A stretch of DNA of 10,298 bases. It comes from an uncultured Lachnospiraceae bacterium. Its GTDB lineage: Bacteria > Bacillota > Clostridia > Lachnospirales > Lachnospiraceae. Each line of letters opens with the position of its first letter. Position 1 is the first letter of the stretch. The notes under the pieces are model-generated. The model had not been told where the DNA came from, searched no databases, and saw only the letters and a list, made by a program, of their open reading frames with translations. A program made the position numbers and the translations under genes. Below are positions 1-7,931 of the stretch, piece after piece. The stretch lies in assembly GCA_945834545.1 (NCBI GenBank), contig CAMAHO010000064.1, positions 1 through 10,298 of the forward strand, read 5' to 3'.

Positions 1-625
1 GTTTTTCAAGTGAATTCCAAAACCAGGCCTCTTGCCCCGCATTTGCATTGCCACTTTTTTTGAATCCTGCATAGTTTCCAACACAAATCCTGTTGTCTCC
101 CTTCCCCAGATAGGATATGGCATCCTTGATAGAAGGCTCATTCCCCGCAGCACATATCACACAGATTCCTCTTTTCCACAATTCATCCAGCAAATCCTTT
201 ATTCTTTCCTGATGCTCTACCTTCTCATTCTCCAACCCGCCTATGGAAATATTAAGCATTTTGATGTGGTAGGCTTTGTAATTCTCTAATACCCAACTAC
301 AAGCTTTATATAAAGTTCTGCTTTCACCTTCCCCTTTTTCGTTTAAAACCTTCAGAACAATGAACTGTACATTAGGACAGATACCCCTAAGTCGTTCGCC
401 GGAAAGGCGTCCTAACCCTCCAATGATTCCACACACATGGGTTCCATGTCCATTATCATCATAAGGCAAGTACTTCGTACTGATAAAATCCTTAAAGCAG
501 AGGATTCTCCCCTGCAAATCCGGATGTCCGGCTTCCACCCCACTATCTAACACAGCAACCGTGATTCTTTTCGCATCTGGAATCTTAGGTTTTACATATC
601 CTATTTGTCTTTTTACTGCAAACAT
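1..625 (-). CDS. Subtilisin-like serine protease (peptidase S8), 3' part beyond the left edge
   Basis: The 208 visible residues carry the first subtilase signatures: Asp27 in VAVLDSGV, His60 in DNGHGTHVCGII, and the oxyanion-hole Asn162 in CAAGNE. The catalytic Ser (GTS motif) must lie past base 1 and cannot be checked. The family hydrolyses peptide bonds with an Asp-His-Ser triad. From the ATG at 625 the catalytic domain begins almost at once (Asp27), so no signal peptide or I9 propeptide is visible; seven Cys in the visible part also fit a cytoplasmic enzyme. The reading frame stays open for 24 codons upstream of this ATG but has no ATG, GTG or TTG there, so 625 is the best start, with GGGG as a weak Shine-Dalgarno 4 nt before it. 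It follows the LRR protein gene by 95 bp on the same strand and may share its transcript. Family call is firm; location and substrate are inference. Confidence 0.9.
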   Translation of the reverse strand, partial: MFAVKRQIGYVKPKIPDAKRITVAVLDSGVEAGHPDLQGRILCFKDFISTKYLPYDDNGHGTHVCGIIGGLGRLSGERLRGICPNVQFIVLKVLNEKGEGESRTLYKACSWVLENYKAYHIKMLNISIGGLENEKVEHQERIKDLLDELWKRGICVICAAGNEPSIKDAISYLGKGDNRICVGNYAGFKKSGNANAGQEAWFWNSLEK

Positions 626-628
626 AAA

Positions 629-674
629 ACCCCGACTGAATCGTAAATGAACTCTTACTATTCTATGTCGGGGT
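629..674 (-). promoter_or_regulatory. Long RNA hairpin abutting the protease start (terminator or translational control)
   Basis: Read on the minus strand, ACCCCGAC (674-667) pairs perfectly with GTCGGGGT (636-629). Inside it, GAAT-A-GTAA pairs with TTAC-G-ATTC with one A/G mismatch, leaving an 8-nt loop. The closing arm is followed by TTTT and then the protease ATG at 625. It could be an intrinsic terminator for the LRR operon, although the U-run is short. It could also be an RNA structure hiding the GGGG ribosome-binding bases of the protease. On the plus strand no T-run follows, so the minus-strand reading is preferred. Confidence 0.6.
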
Positions 675-720
675 AATTTATTGGGTTCTTCTATTTATAC
701 TCTTCTTATCAAGCTTTTAA

Positions 721-2856
721 TCATTTCTTTACCAGCCAGGAGCCAAGTACCAGAGCCGAACCTAAGGATACAAAAATGATGGCCATCGCACCATAGTTTC
801 TTCTAAGCCAAGTCAGATTCTCCTCCTTTTTCAGCATCTTGGGAGGTGACAGCTGTTCAAAAACAGTTGTTAAACTCATAGCCTCTTCCTCTAAAGTGCC
901 ATTGCTATAGAGACATAATTGCGAAACAAACTGCAGCTCTACAAGGGCATAATACTGGTTGTTTTCTTCACATTTTTGAACCTTAACCTCTTCCAACTGA
1001 CCGTTTCTATCCAGGATTACCCCACGCAGCCTTGCACTTTCCCATTTTTCAGGGATAGGTAAACATATGCTTAGGGTTTGTTTCCCTAACTTTGTAATAC
1101 TGACACCTGATGTATCCGAGAGAGAAAGGCTATATAGGATAGCGTCCTTTGGCAGCGAACTGTTTAGTGCAGTTTGAAAAGCCGGTTCAAATGACACTAC
1201 ATCCCCTTCTTCTATGCTTAAAACATAGGCACTTGTAGCTCCTGCCAGGCTGGCCCTGCTTCCAGGTCTTCCAACCACCTCCACGGAGCCTTCTTTCTCC
1301 TCAACCGTATCACGAAGTTCCTTATTGGACAACCGCCTTGTAGTGTTTTCTACGGACAGGCTATAGGCTTCATTGCCGGTAATTCTGGTTTCACCGGGAA
1401 ATGCCTGATATCCGATTTCACGAATGGAATCCGGTAGCTTTATTGCTTCAATACCGGTATCCCGAAAGGCTCGATCCTTGACATAGAGCTCATTACTACC
1501 CCAAAATACGCTGGTAAGATTCTCACAGCCCATAAACGCCTCTTCTCCAACGCAAAGTAAGGAGGACGGTAATCGAAGACTTTGAATTTCCAAATGGTCC
1601 TTAAAGCACTGTGCCGCTATGGTTCGAACTCCCCTAGGGATATCTACCGCCGAGGTATCCCCCCGATAAGCCACCAAAACACCAGCAGAAATCAAGAAAT
1701 CACCAGTGGAATCATCTGTTCCGCTCCTAAAATTCTCTACCCAGGGTGTATACTCAAAAGCCTTGGGCTCCACAACCATTGTTTGTTCTGACAGGGTCAC
1801 CTTGCTCAAATCATTACAGTGATAAAATGCACCATAGGACACAGTCTCCACATTTGTGCCAAATTGGATTTCCTTCAAACTGCTTCGGGCAAAAGCAAAC
1901 TCTCCAATTTCTGTTATGGTATCCGGAATGGATATCTTATCCAACAGCGAATTTCGATAATAGGCTCCATCTGCCACGATATGCTCATAGGCAATACTAT
2001 ATTTGGGAATTTTCCCTTTTAGACGTTCACTCTCCAAAAGTGGATATCTATTTTCCTCCGGAATCTCTTCCTCCGTTGGATTCTCCTTCATATACACCGG
2101 AAAACTACTGTTGTCAATGAAAACCACTGCCGTATTCTGTACCACCGACACCTGTCCCATCAATGTATCCCTGGTATCCTCCACTGTATCGTCGGGTATT
2201 GTTACATCCTCCTGCTCATCGTTAGCCTGATCCGTCCCCGGCACTGGGTCTGTGGAATCGTGCAACAGGAAATCCCAATCCTCATACTCGCACATATCCT
2301 TTTGTCTGATATAAAAATCTTCCCTATAGCGATCCGCATAGGTACCGCTATCACAATGAATCACAAGCCTGCAGCATCCTTCAAATGCTGTCTCGTGTAT
2401 GGATAAAACAGTATAGGGTATTGTTATGTCAGTCAGATAATGACAATCCTCAAAGGCATAAATACCGATTTCAGAGATGGTTTCCGGAATCTCCAGATTT
2501 TGTAGCCCATAAGCATTAGCAAAGGCATAGTCATCGATCCTTTTTAAGCCTTTGCCGAAGGAAATCTCCTTTAGGTTACTGCAGCCCCAGAAAGCAAAGG
2601 GCTCAATCCGTGTAACACTAGCCGGAAAGACAACCTTCTCCATGGTGGTATTATTTAAAAATGCATCTTTTGCTATGGTCTCTATTCCATTTGGAATAGA
2701 AACTACCTTCTCATTTCCGTTATAGGCCATCAACACAGAACCATTTTTGACAAAATCACTGGTTACACCTGCATTCACAGCAATGGCCGGAACAGAAAAA
2801 GAGACCAGGCCGATTATGATACATAGAATTCCTATGCTTCGAATCACTTTTCGCAT
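721..2856 (-). CDS. BspA-like leucine-rich-repeat surface protein with C-terminal membrane anchor
   Basis: The 711-residue protein is exported and membrane-tethered. Residues 1-28 form a signal peptide (MRKVIRS, a hydrophobic stretch, then AIAVNAG). Residues 38-168 and about 285-490 carry LRR_5/BspA-type repeats of the pattern IP..v..Ig..AF..C..L..i. An acidic, unstructured-looking linker (about 185-275) joins them. Residues 555-652 form a beta-rich domain resembling the one near the end of the upstream giant protein. Residues 688-706 are a transmembrane helix followed by VKK; there is no LPXTG-like motif. Start choice: AGGAG at 2868-2864 is 7 nt from the ATG at 2856, whereas the in-frame TTG at 2862 would sit only 1 nt from it. 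It lies 72 bp downstream of the giant LRR gene. BspA-type LRRs are known from adhesins that bind host or matrix proteins; the ligand here is unknown. Confidence 0.9.
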   Translation of the reverse strand: MRKVIRSIGILCIIIGLVSFSVPAIAVNAGVTSDFVKNGSVLMAYNGNEKVVSIPNGIETIAKDAFLNNTTMEKVVFPASVTRIEPFAFWGCSNLKEISFGKGLKRIDDYAFANAYGLQNLEIPETISEIGIYAFEDCHYLTDITIPYTVLSIHETAFEGCCRLVIHCDSGTYADRYREDFYIRQKDMCEYEDWDFLLHDSTDPVPGTDQANDEQEDVTIPDDTVEDTRDTLMGQVSVVQNTAVVFIDNSSFPVYMKENPTEEEIPEENRYPLLESERLKGKIPKYSIAYEHIVADGAYYRNSLLDKISIPDTITEIGEFAFARSSLKEIQFGTNVETVSYGAFYHCNDLSKVTLSEQTMVVEPKAFEYTPWVENFRSGTDDSTGDFLISAGVLVAYRGDTSAVDIPRGVRTIAAQCFKDHLEIQSLRLPSSLLCVGEEAFMGCENLTSVFWGSNELYVKDRAFRDTGIEAIKLPDSIREIGYQAFPGETRITGNEAYSLSVENTTRRLSNKELRDTVEEKEGSVEVVGRPGSRASLAGATSAYVLSIEEGDVVSFEPAFQTALNSSLPKDAILYSLSLSDTSGVSITKLGKQTLSICLPIPEKWESARLRGVILDRNGQLEEVKVQKCEENNQYYALVELQFVSQLCLYSNGTLEEEAMSLTTVFEQLSPPKMLKKEENLTWLRRNYGAMAIIFVSLGSALVLGSWLVKK

Positions 2857-2874
2857 ACCCAATCTCCTTTCTTT

Positions 2875-2940
2875 CTTCCTTATGCCAGGCCCATTCTTTT
2901 TCCTTAAGCCAAGCTCCTTCTTACTTTCCTAAGCCAAGCT
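2875..2940 (-). repeat. Three degenerate 16-17-bp direct repeats across the stop codon of the giant LRR gene
   Basis: On the minus strand, AGCTTGGCTTAGGAAA (2940-2925) spans the last codons and TAG stop of the giant gene. AGCTTGGCTTAAGGAAA (2915-2899) repeats it with one added base. GGCCTGGCATAAGGAAG (2891-2875) is a weaker third copy. Copies start about 25 nt apart and fill most of the space before the next ribosome binding site. The first two copies are clear; the third is more doubtful. Confidence 0.65.
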
Positions 2941-5900
2941 CTGTCTTTTCTTGTCTTTTTTCAAGAACAGGAAGGCTGAGACAAATGCCAAGCCCATAGA
3001 CAAAAACCACTTAGGGTGAATGCCATCTCCCGTCTGAGGAGTCATATCCGGCTTAGAGCCTGCCGTTAAATCGGCGGTATTCACATACACCACATAGGGT
3101 GAAAAGTGCGTTACTGTAAAGGTAATGCAGGCAACCCCTGAAATCGTGTTAAACTTAGCGTTTAGCTTCTCCAGTTTACCGCTGGATACACTTGCAACCT
3201 TATTATTTCCGGCATATACAATCATAGAATCCGGAATCGGAATGGTAATATTGATGGACAATCCACTTGTGTCCGTAATCATATTCTTGCCACTGGCGTC
3301 ATACAGACTAATGTCAATAGGGAAATAAACAATGTTGGAAATATCTCCAAACTCGTCCATCAAAGCCCTAACAGCCAATTCCGCAGCAGTGGCACTCTCA
3401 GAGATCTTAATCGTAAAATTATCTGAGGAACCATTTACGGTTGCCGATACCACACCGGTATTCGATAGTCCGTTTTTGTCAATCACCACTGTGGTTCCGC
3501 TGCTTACAGGTGGTACATTTCCTCCTGTTGAAGGCGGCTTGCTGGTATTGCCGGAAACGGTGGAGCCGGAGCCTGTGGAGGAGGTGGCCTTCTTTTTATA
3601 GTTGGCAGCCACAGTGACATCCCTGGCAGGCATGGTAACAACCGTTGCGGACAACACTGTACTGGCAATCTTAAAGTCTGTATTGTCTACCGTCCAATGG
3701 CTGAATTCCTGACCGGCAGGGGGATCATCCGCTATAATGATAGGCTGTGCTCCGGCTGTGTAGCTACCTGAGCCACTACCGTTCTTAACGGTGAGGGAAT
3801 AGAATACCGTTGTGGTGTTGCCACCGTTTGTATTCCCGTTATTGTTGTTATCATTATTGGTTCCATTATTATTGGAATCATTATTGTTATCACTACCACC
3901 GCTATTGCCGTTATTGCCGTTATTGCCGTTATTGCCGTTATCACCGTTATTGCCGTTATCACCGTTATTGCCGTTATTTACAATCTTTAACTCATAATAA
4001 GCGAAGCAATCTGTGTCCTTTGTAATATTCACCGGTTCCGGTGTCCATCTAATAAACTCGTATCCTTCCTTACTAGGCGGAATCGGCGTGATGGCATCCT
4101 TTCCGGGATCCACCATCTGCTCTGACAGTAAAGTTGTTCCATCATTGTCAAAGAATCGAACTTTCAAACGCTTTGAGGACTCCTGGATGGCCTCATACTG
4201 GGCATAACAGTCTGTATCTCTGGTAATGTTTGTAGGTTCCGGCAACCATCCGGTGAAGGTATATCCTTCCTTTACCGGTGGATTGGGTAAAATCGCATCC
4301 CTTCCCGGATCTACCATTTGGGTATTTAATACTGTCGTTCCGTCACTGTCAATGAAACGTACCGTTAATCGCTTTGAGGACTCCTGGATGGCCTCATACT
4401 GGGCATAGCAATCTGTGTCTTCTGTAATGCTCACCGGAGCCGGCAACCATCCGGTAAAGGTATAGCCTTCTTTCTCCGGCGTAGGCGGGTTAATCGCATC
4501 TTTCCCCGGATCTACCAGCTGGGTACCTAACACAGTAACCCCATCACTGTCCAGGAAACGTACTGTCAACCGATTATCCTTCGCTACATACTGCGCTACA
4601 GTTGTAATATTACCGGTGACATTGGTAATAGAAGGTACCCAACCGGAAAACTGGTATCCTTCCCTAACCGGGTCGGCAGGTGCCTCTGCTGTTTCGCCGG
4701 GTAACACCTTTACACTGGCTAAGAAACTTTCATCATAGTCCAAAAATGTGACTGTAAACTTCTTCTTATCCGGGTCTTCTTTTTCGTAGGTAGCTGTGAT
4801 ATCAATATCTCTGCTTATCCCATGGTAATCTGGATTCCAACCGGTAAATTCATACCCCTCTATCACAGGGGGCTCCGGCGGAACAGCATCCTCTCCTGCT
4901 TTCACCTCCTGGGTATCCAAGAGCTCATTATCTCTGCTCCAAAAATGAACCTTGCAATAGATCTCAATCTCCTTATCCGTCACACGGATATTATTTAATT
5001 CAGCATATCTCTTCGCCGCACTATTCTCCTCGCAATGGAAGGTAAGACTACCATCCGTATTTGCACCGGCAAAAGAGGTATTGTCAATATACCCAAGACT
5101 GCCGGGGATATCCAGGTACTGAACTGCACTGTTTTCAAAAGCTTTTTCACCAATGGTATTCCAGGTACGAGGCAGATAAACGAAGGACAGCTTACTGGTA
5201 TCAGAAAATGCTTTTGTAGGAATCGTCTCCACCGTTGTATTACGCAAATCCACGGAGCTGACATTCGTCTCTGCAAAGGCCTCCTCAGCAATTTGAGAGA
5301 TACCGGCCACTTCCTCCGGGGTTACCACACCGCTTCTTGGTGCCTCTAAGTATTCAATCAAGGTCTGCTTGTTTCCTGCACTGTCCAAACCATAGAGGAT
5401 TCCGTTATCACAAACAAAACCGGTCTGTCCCATAAATGTTATAGTATTCATTTTTTTACATCCGGCAAAAGGACGCTTTCCTATGCTCTGTAAGGTTTCC
5501 GGGAAGTAAGCTGACTCCAGATTCACACAATCCTCAAAAGCATAGTCTCCAATACTACGCGTAGCTCCCAGAAAATCAATGGATTTTAAGGTTTTGAAAC
5601 CTTGAAACGCATTGTTTTCGATTTCACTGATTGTATAAGCCTTTAACGTTTTTTCAACACTAGGATCTTCTAAACTTTCTTTCTCTACAAATAAGCCCTT
5701 ATGTATGGACTCAATACCATCCGGAAGTACAAGATTGAATACACCATCGAGAATCTTTTTTTCGCCATCCTTCAAGTTAGCTAATAAGGATTCATCATGT
5801 TGACCTACTACATCAAATGCATTTTGTGCATCCGCAATATTTGTATCTGTAATATACGGATAAGAGGATGCAGTTAAACTATCAAGCTCTGTAAAAGTCG

Positions 5901-7929
5901 GATAATCTATCAACTCATTCCTATCTGTATCCGGATTGTATTGCACTACCAGGTTGGTAGGCCAGCCACTGTAATATTTTATATAGGTTCTTCTCTGAGA
6001 ATCCACATTGATATTACTGTCCGGACTCATTGCATATTGAAAGGCTACACAGTCGCTTGAAATCGGCCCTATAAAGTTCAATACCGGAGCCTCCTCCAAA
6101 AGTGATTCGCAGGAACCGCTTCCGGCATCACAGTCCGATTTAAACACCTCCTGTGTTTTAAAAGCATCTTTACCGATGGAAACTAAATTCACAGGCTCCT
6201 TGAAAACAACATTTTTCAAATTGTGACAGCCCTTGAAAGCTTCTGACGCAATGCTTGTTATGGAAGACGGAATGGTAATCTTCTCTAAATAACAGCTGTT
6301 TTGGAAGCTGTTGGAGTCAATCGCATTAATGCCATAGGGGCCAATGACTCCGGGGATGGAGATTTCCTTTGTTCCGTTTTTGATATCACAATAAATCAGC
6401 TGATTGCTGGAATTTACTTGGTATTTTGCAACCTGATTTCCAGAAGAATCCCGTTCTGTTATTTCATATACATCCTCATTGATATACTTATAGGCAAAGG
6501 AATTCGCACTAGCCATAGAATATAATGCACAATTCCTTGGGCCTTGGAAATAAAATGTTGTAGGTACTTCGCCACGAAAGGCATTCATTTCTGCTTCGTT
6601 ATTCACAAAGCAAAATTCCTTATTGCTTGTAGCAATAAATTGAAGAGAAGAACAGCCCTTAAACATTCCCAAATCCAAATCGTTTTCTCTATACATATCC
6701 GGGAAAGTAATTGTCTTTAATGACGAACAATCTACGAAAACATCGTTTCCCAGGGTCGTGAGCTGAACATTTTTTCCGTTTCCGCACAACTCAATATTCG
6801 TCATGGCGGTACAACCCTTAAATGCCTTATCTCCTACTTTGGTGACCTGTAACGGCATGGTAAAGGCAAACAATGCCCTGCAATCCTCAAAAGCACTGGC
6901 ACCAATGGTAGTCAGCATGGCATTGATATCAATATTGACAGCGGTCAGGTTTACACATCTCTCAAAGGCATGGTTTCCAATGGTATCCAGACCATTCTGA
7001 AGGGTAATGCTCTCCAGACCGGTACAGCCTGTGAACGCATAATCACCAATACCGCTTAAATCTTGCCCCACAATAAGCTTCGTAACATTACCGGCTTTCT
7101 CACCACGGAAAATGCCTTCGGAAGGGTCGTCAATTAAGCCACCGTCGCCCTCGGCTACAATTTTCCAAGTCCCGGCATTCACACCGGTACCTGCCTCTAA
7201 TTTTTGATTTCCAATATATTTAACTGTTGCATCCTGAATTCTCTGGTAAAGTGTGGATGTGGTTTTTGAGAAAATAGGATTACCGCTGCCATCTTCTCCG
7301 GTTTTATAATAGAGCTCTGCAATATCCTTTCCACTCCAAACAGTATAATCCTCATAATAGCAGGGACGATACTTGATCTCCTGTTTCGGTTCATAGGTAG
7401 GTACCCATCCTTCATCACCCGATACACGACCTTCCTCATCCGGAAGCGGTTTCCCCGTATCATACTCTATATTTCCAAATTCATCCGTCTTGTTCACCAC
7501 CTCATCATAGTAGAGGAAGTTTCCGCTCTTTCCGACAGCACAATAGCCATAGGCAGTACCCAGATTCTCCGAAAACTTCAGATACGCATCCACTGTGTTG
7601 GGAATTTCCAGAATACCATCCTGTCTTCTACCGCCATCATACCCCAAGATTACCGCCACCTTATTGCCACTGCTGGCATCGTTGGTAGTCACATAGGCAA
7701 ACTGAAACATACCATCACCGGTGGTATAGATTGTCTCCGCTTCATTCACAATGGGAATTCTGCAGTTTTTGATGTCCACAACTACCTTAGGGGGTCCCCC
7801 AGTACCTGTAGCACGCAAATTATCCACAGGAATCGCCGCTACTACAATTGCGGATGCCAAAAATAAGCTTGCAATTGTCTTGCGAACGGATTTTTTCATA
7901 ACTCTTTTCTTTTTTGCTTCTCTCGCCAT
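2929..7929 (-). CDS. Giant sortase-anchored surface protein with BspA-like LRRs and InlB-type B-repeats
   Basis: The 1666-residue protein is a probable wall-anchored adhesin. A signal peptide (KKSVRK then TIASLFLASAIVVAAIPV) occupies about residues 11-41. Residues 60-265 are an unrecognised N-terminal region. LRR_5/BspA repeats run at about 283-595 and 728-985, separated by a less regular stretch (600-725). Five InlB-type B-repeats (PF09479 style, core KEGYTFTGW) fill 992-1313. An Asn/Gly/Ser linker covers 1317-1372, starting with nine G-spaced triplets. A divergent B-repeat follows (1376-1445), then a Ser/Thr/Gly linker, a beta-rich domain (1480-1620), and the sorting signal TPQTG (1630-1634) with a hydrophobic stretch and KKDKKR. 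The start has AGGAG (7939-7935) 5 nt upstream, inside the last codons of the sortase gene; 2 nt separate the genes. Overall architecture is confident; binding partner unknown. Confidence 0.93.
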   Translation of the reverse strand: MAREAKKKRVMKKSVRKTIASLFLASAIVVAAIPVDNLRATGTGGPPKVVVDIKNCRIPIVNEAETIYTTGDGMFQFAYVTTNDASSGNKVAVILGYDGGRRQDGILEIPNTVDAYLKFSENLGTAYGYCAVGKSGNFLYYDEVVNKTDEFGNIEYDTGKPLPDEEGRVSGDEGWVPTYEPKQEIKYRPCYYEDYTVWSGKDIAELYYKTGEDGSGNPIFSKTTSTLYQRIQDATVKYIGNQKLEAGTGVNAGTWKIVAEGDGGLIDDPSEGIFRGEKAGNVTKLIVGQDLSGIGDYAFTGCTGLESITLQNGLDTIGNHAFERCVNLTAVNIDINAMLTTIGASAFEDCRALFAFTMPLQVTKVGDKAFKGCTAMTNIELCGNGKNVQLTTLGNDVFVDCSSLKTITFPDMYRENDLDLGMFKGCSSLQFIATSNKEFCFVNNEAEMNAFRGEVPTTFYFQGPRNCALYSMASANSFAYKYINEDVYEITERDSSGNQVAKYQVNSSNQLIYCDIKNGTKEISIPGVIGPYGINAIDSNSFQNSCYLEKITIPSSITSIASEAFKGCHNLKNVVFKEPVNLVSIGKDAFKTQEVFKSDCDAGSGSCESLLEEAPVLNFIGPISSDCVAFQYAMSPDSNINVDSQRRTYIKYYSGWPTNLVVQYNPDTDRNELIDYPTFTELDSLTASSYPYITDTNIADAQNAFDVVGQHDESLLANLKDGEKKILDGVFNLVLPDGIESIHKGLFVEKESLEDPSVEKTLKAYTISEIENNAFQGFKTLKSIDFLGATRSIGDYAFEDCVNLESAYFPETLQSIGKRPFAGCKKMNTITFMGQTGFVCDNGILYGLDSAGNKQTLIEYLEAPRSGVVTPEEVAGISQIAEEAFAETNVSSVDLRNTTVETIPTKAFSDTSKLSFVYLPRTWNTIGEKAFENSAVQYLDIPGSLGYIDNTSFAGANTDGSLTFHCEENSAAKRYAELNNIRVTDKEIEIYCKVHFWSRDNELLDTQEVKAGEDAVPPEPPVIEGYEFTGWNPDYHGISRDIDITATYEKEDPDKKKFTVTFLDYDESFLASVKVLPGETAEAPADPVREGYQFSGWVPSITNVTGNITTVAQYVAKDNRLTVRFLDSDGVTVLGTQLVDPGKDAINPPTPEKEGYTFTGWLPAPVSITEDTDCYAQYEAIQESSKRLTVRFIDSDGTTVLNTQMVDPGRDAILPNPPVKEGYTFTGWLPEPTNITRDTDCYAQYEAIQESSKRLKVRFFDNDGTTLLSEQMVDPGKDAITPIPPSKEGYEFIRWTPEPVNITKDTDCFAYYELKIVNNGNNGDNGNNGDNGNNGNNGNNGNSGGSDNNNDSNNNGTNNDNNNNGNTNGGNTTTVFYSLTVKNGSGSGSYTAGAQPIIIADDPPAGQEFSHWTVDNTDFKIASTVLSATVVTMPARDVTVAANYKKKATSSTGSGSTVSGNTSKPPSTGGNVPPVSSGTTVVIDKNGLSNTGVVSATVNGSSDNFTIKISESATAAELAVRALMDEFGDISNIVYFPIDISLYDASGKNMITDTSGLSINITIPIPDSMIVYAGNNKVASVSSGKLEKLNAKFNTISGVACITFTVTHFSPYVVYVNTADLTAGSKPDMTPQTGDGIHPKWFLSMGLAFVSAFLFLKKDKKRQSLA
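2932..3042 (-). other. C-terminal sorting signal (TPQTG, hydrophobic span, basic tail)
   Basis: TPQTG lies at 3042-3028, followed by a polar stretch, the hydrophobic WFLSMGLAFVSAFLFL, then KKDKKR before the end. The order matches a sortase-processed sorting signal. The pentapeptide differs from classical LPXTG and is closer to the NPQTN and (S/P)PXTG motifs known for class B sortases, which fits the class B sortase encoded immediately upstream. Confidence 0.85.
3898..3978 (-). repeat. Nine tandem 9-bp units encoding Asn/Asp-Asn-Gly triplets
   Basis: Nine 9-bp units of the type AATAACGGC run without interruption, encoding NNG, NNG, DNG, NNG, DNG, NNG, NNG, NNG, NSG. An Asn-rich non-periodic stretch follows. 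Within the protein this is the flexible linker between the B-repeats and the divergent B-repeat. Unit length is a multiple of three, so copy-number change would alter linker length without shifting the frame. Confidence 0.9.
3991..4956 (-). repeat. Five tandem InlB-type B-repeat modules within the giant surface protein
   Basis: Five modules of about 58-60 residues lie at protein residues 992-1049, 1058-1117, 1121-1178, 1188-1245 and 1255-1313. Each follows the pattern VrFlD.Dg..vl..q.v.pG.da..P..P.keGYtFtGW.p....i..dtd..A.Y. The last three are closely related, joined by the same AIQESSK spacer, and a 38-bp stretch is identical at 4169-4206 and 4370-4407. In Listeria InlB the B-repeat region is a ubiquitin-like beta-grasp stalk; a stalk role here is inference. 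Confidence 0.88.
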
Positions 7930-7931
7930 AC

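Noticed and set aside
32..289. 85-residue plus-strand ORF at the left edge
   Set aside because: It lies opposite the subtilase gene, whose Asp, His and Asn motifs fix the real frame on the minus strand.
626..697. Coding extension of the subtilase upstream of the ATG at 625
   Set aside because: The frame is open for 24 codons but has no ATG, GTG or TTG, and the stretch forms a strong hairpin better explained as non-coding.
721..860. Sorting signal at the end of the 711-aa LRR protein
   Set aside because: No xPxTG-type motif precedes the C-terminal hydrophobic segment; SPPKM is too distant and lacks the Thr-Gly, so it is treated as a simple transmembrane anchor.
2857..2862. TTG start two codons upstream for the 711-aa LRR protein
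   Set aside because: It would lie 1 nt from the AGGAG ribosome binding site, whereas the ATG at 2856 has the normal 7-nt spacing.
3898..3978. CRISPR-like array
   Set aside because: The units are 9 bp, tandem without spacers, and in frame inside a coding sequence.
3810..4025. Plus-strand ORFs rich in Leu/Pro or Tyr/Arg/Cys opposite the giant gene
   Set aside because: They are translations of the 9-bp Asn/Gly repeat array in wrong frames, with no start context.
5451..5457. Seven-T run in the giant gene as a frameshift site
   Set aside because: The frame is continuous through it (Lys-Lys-Met) and the run is short; no sign of disruption.
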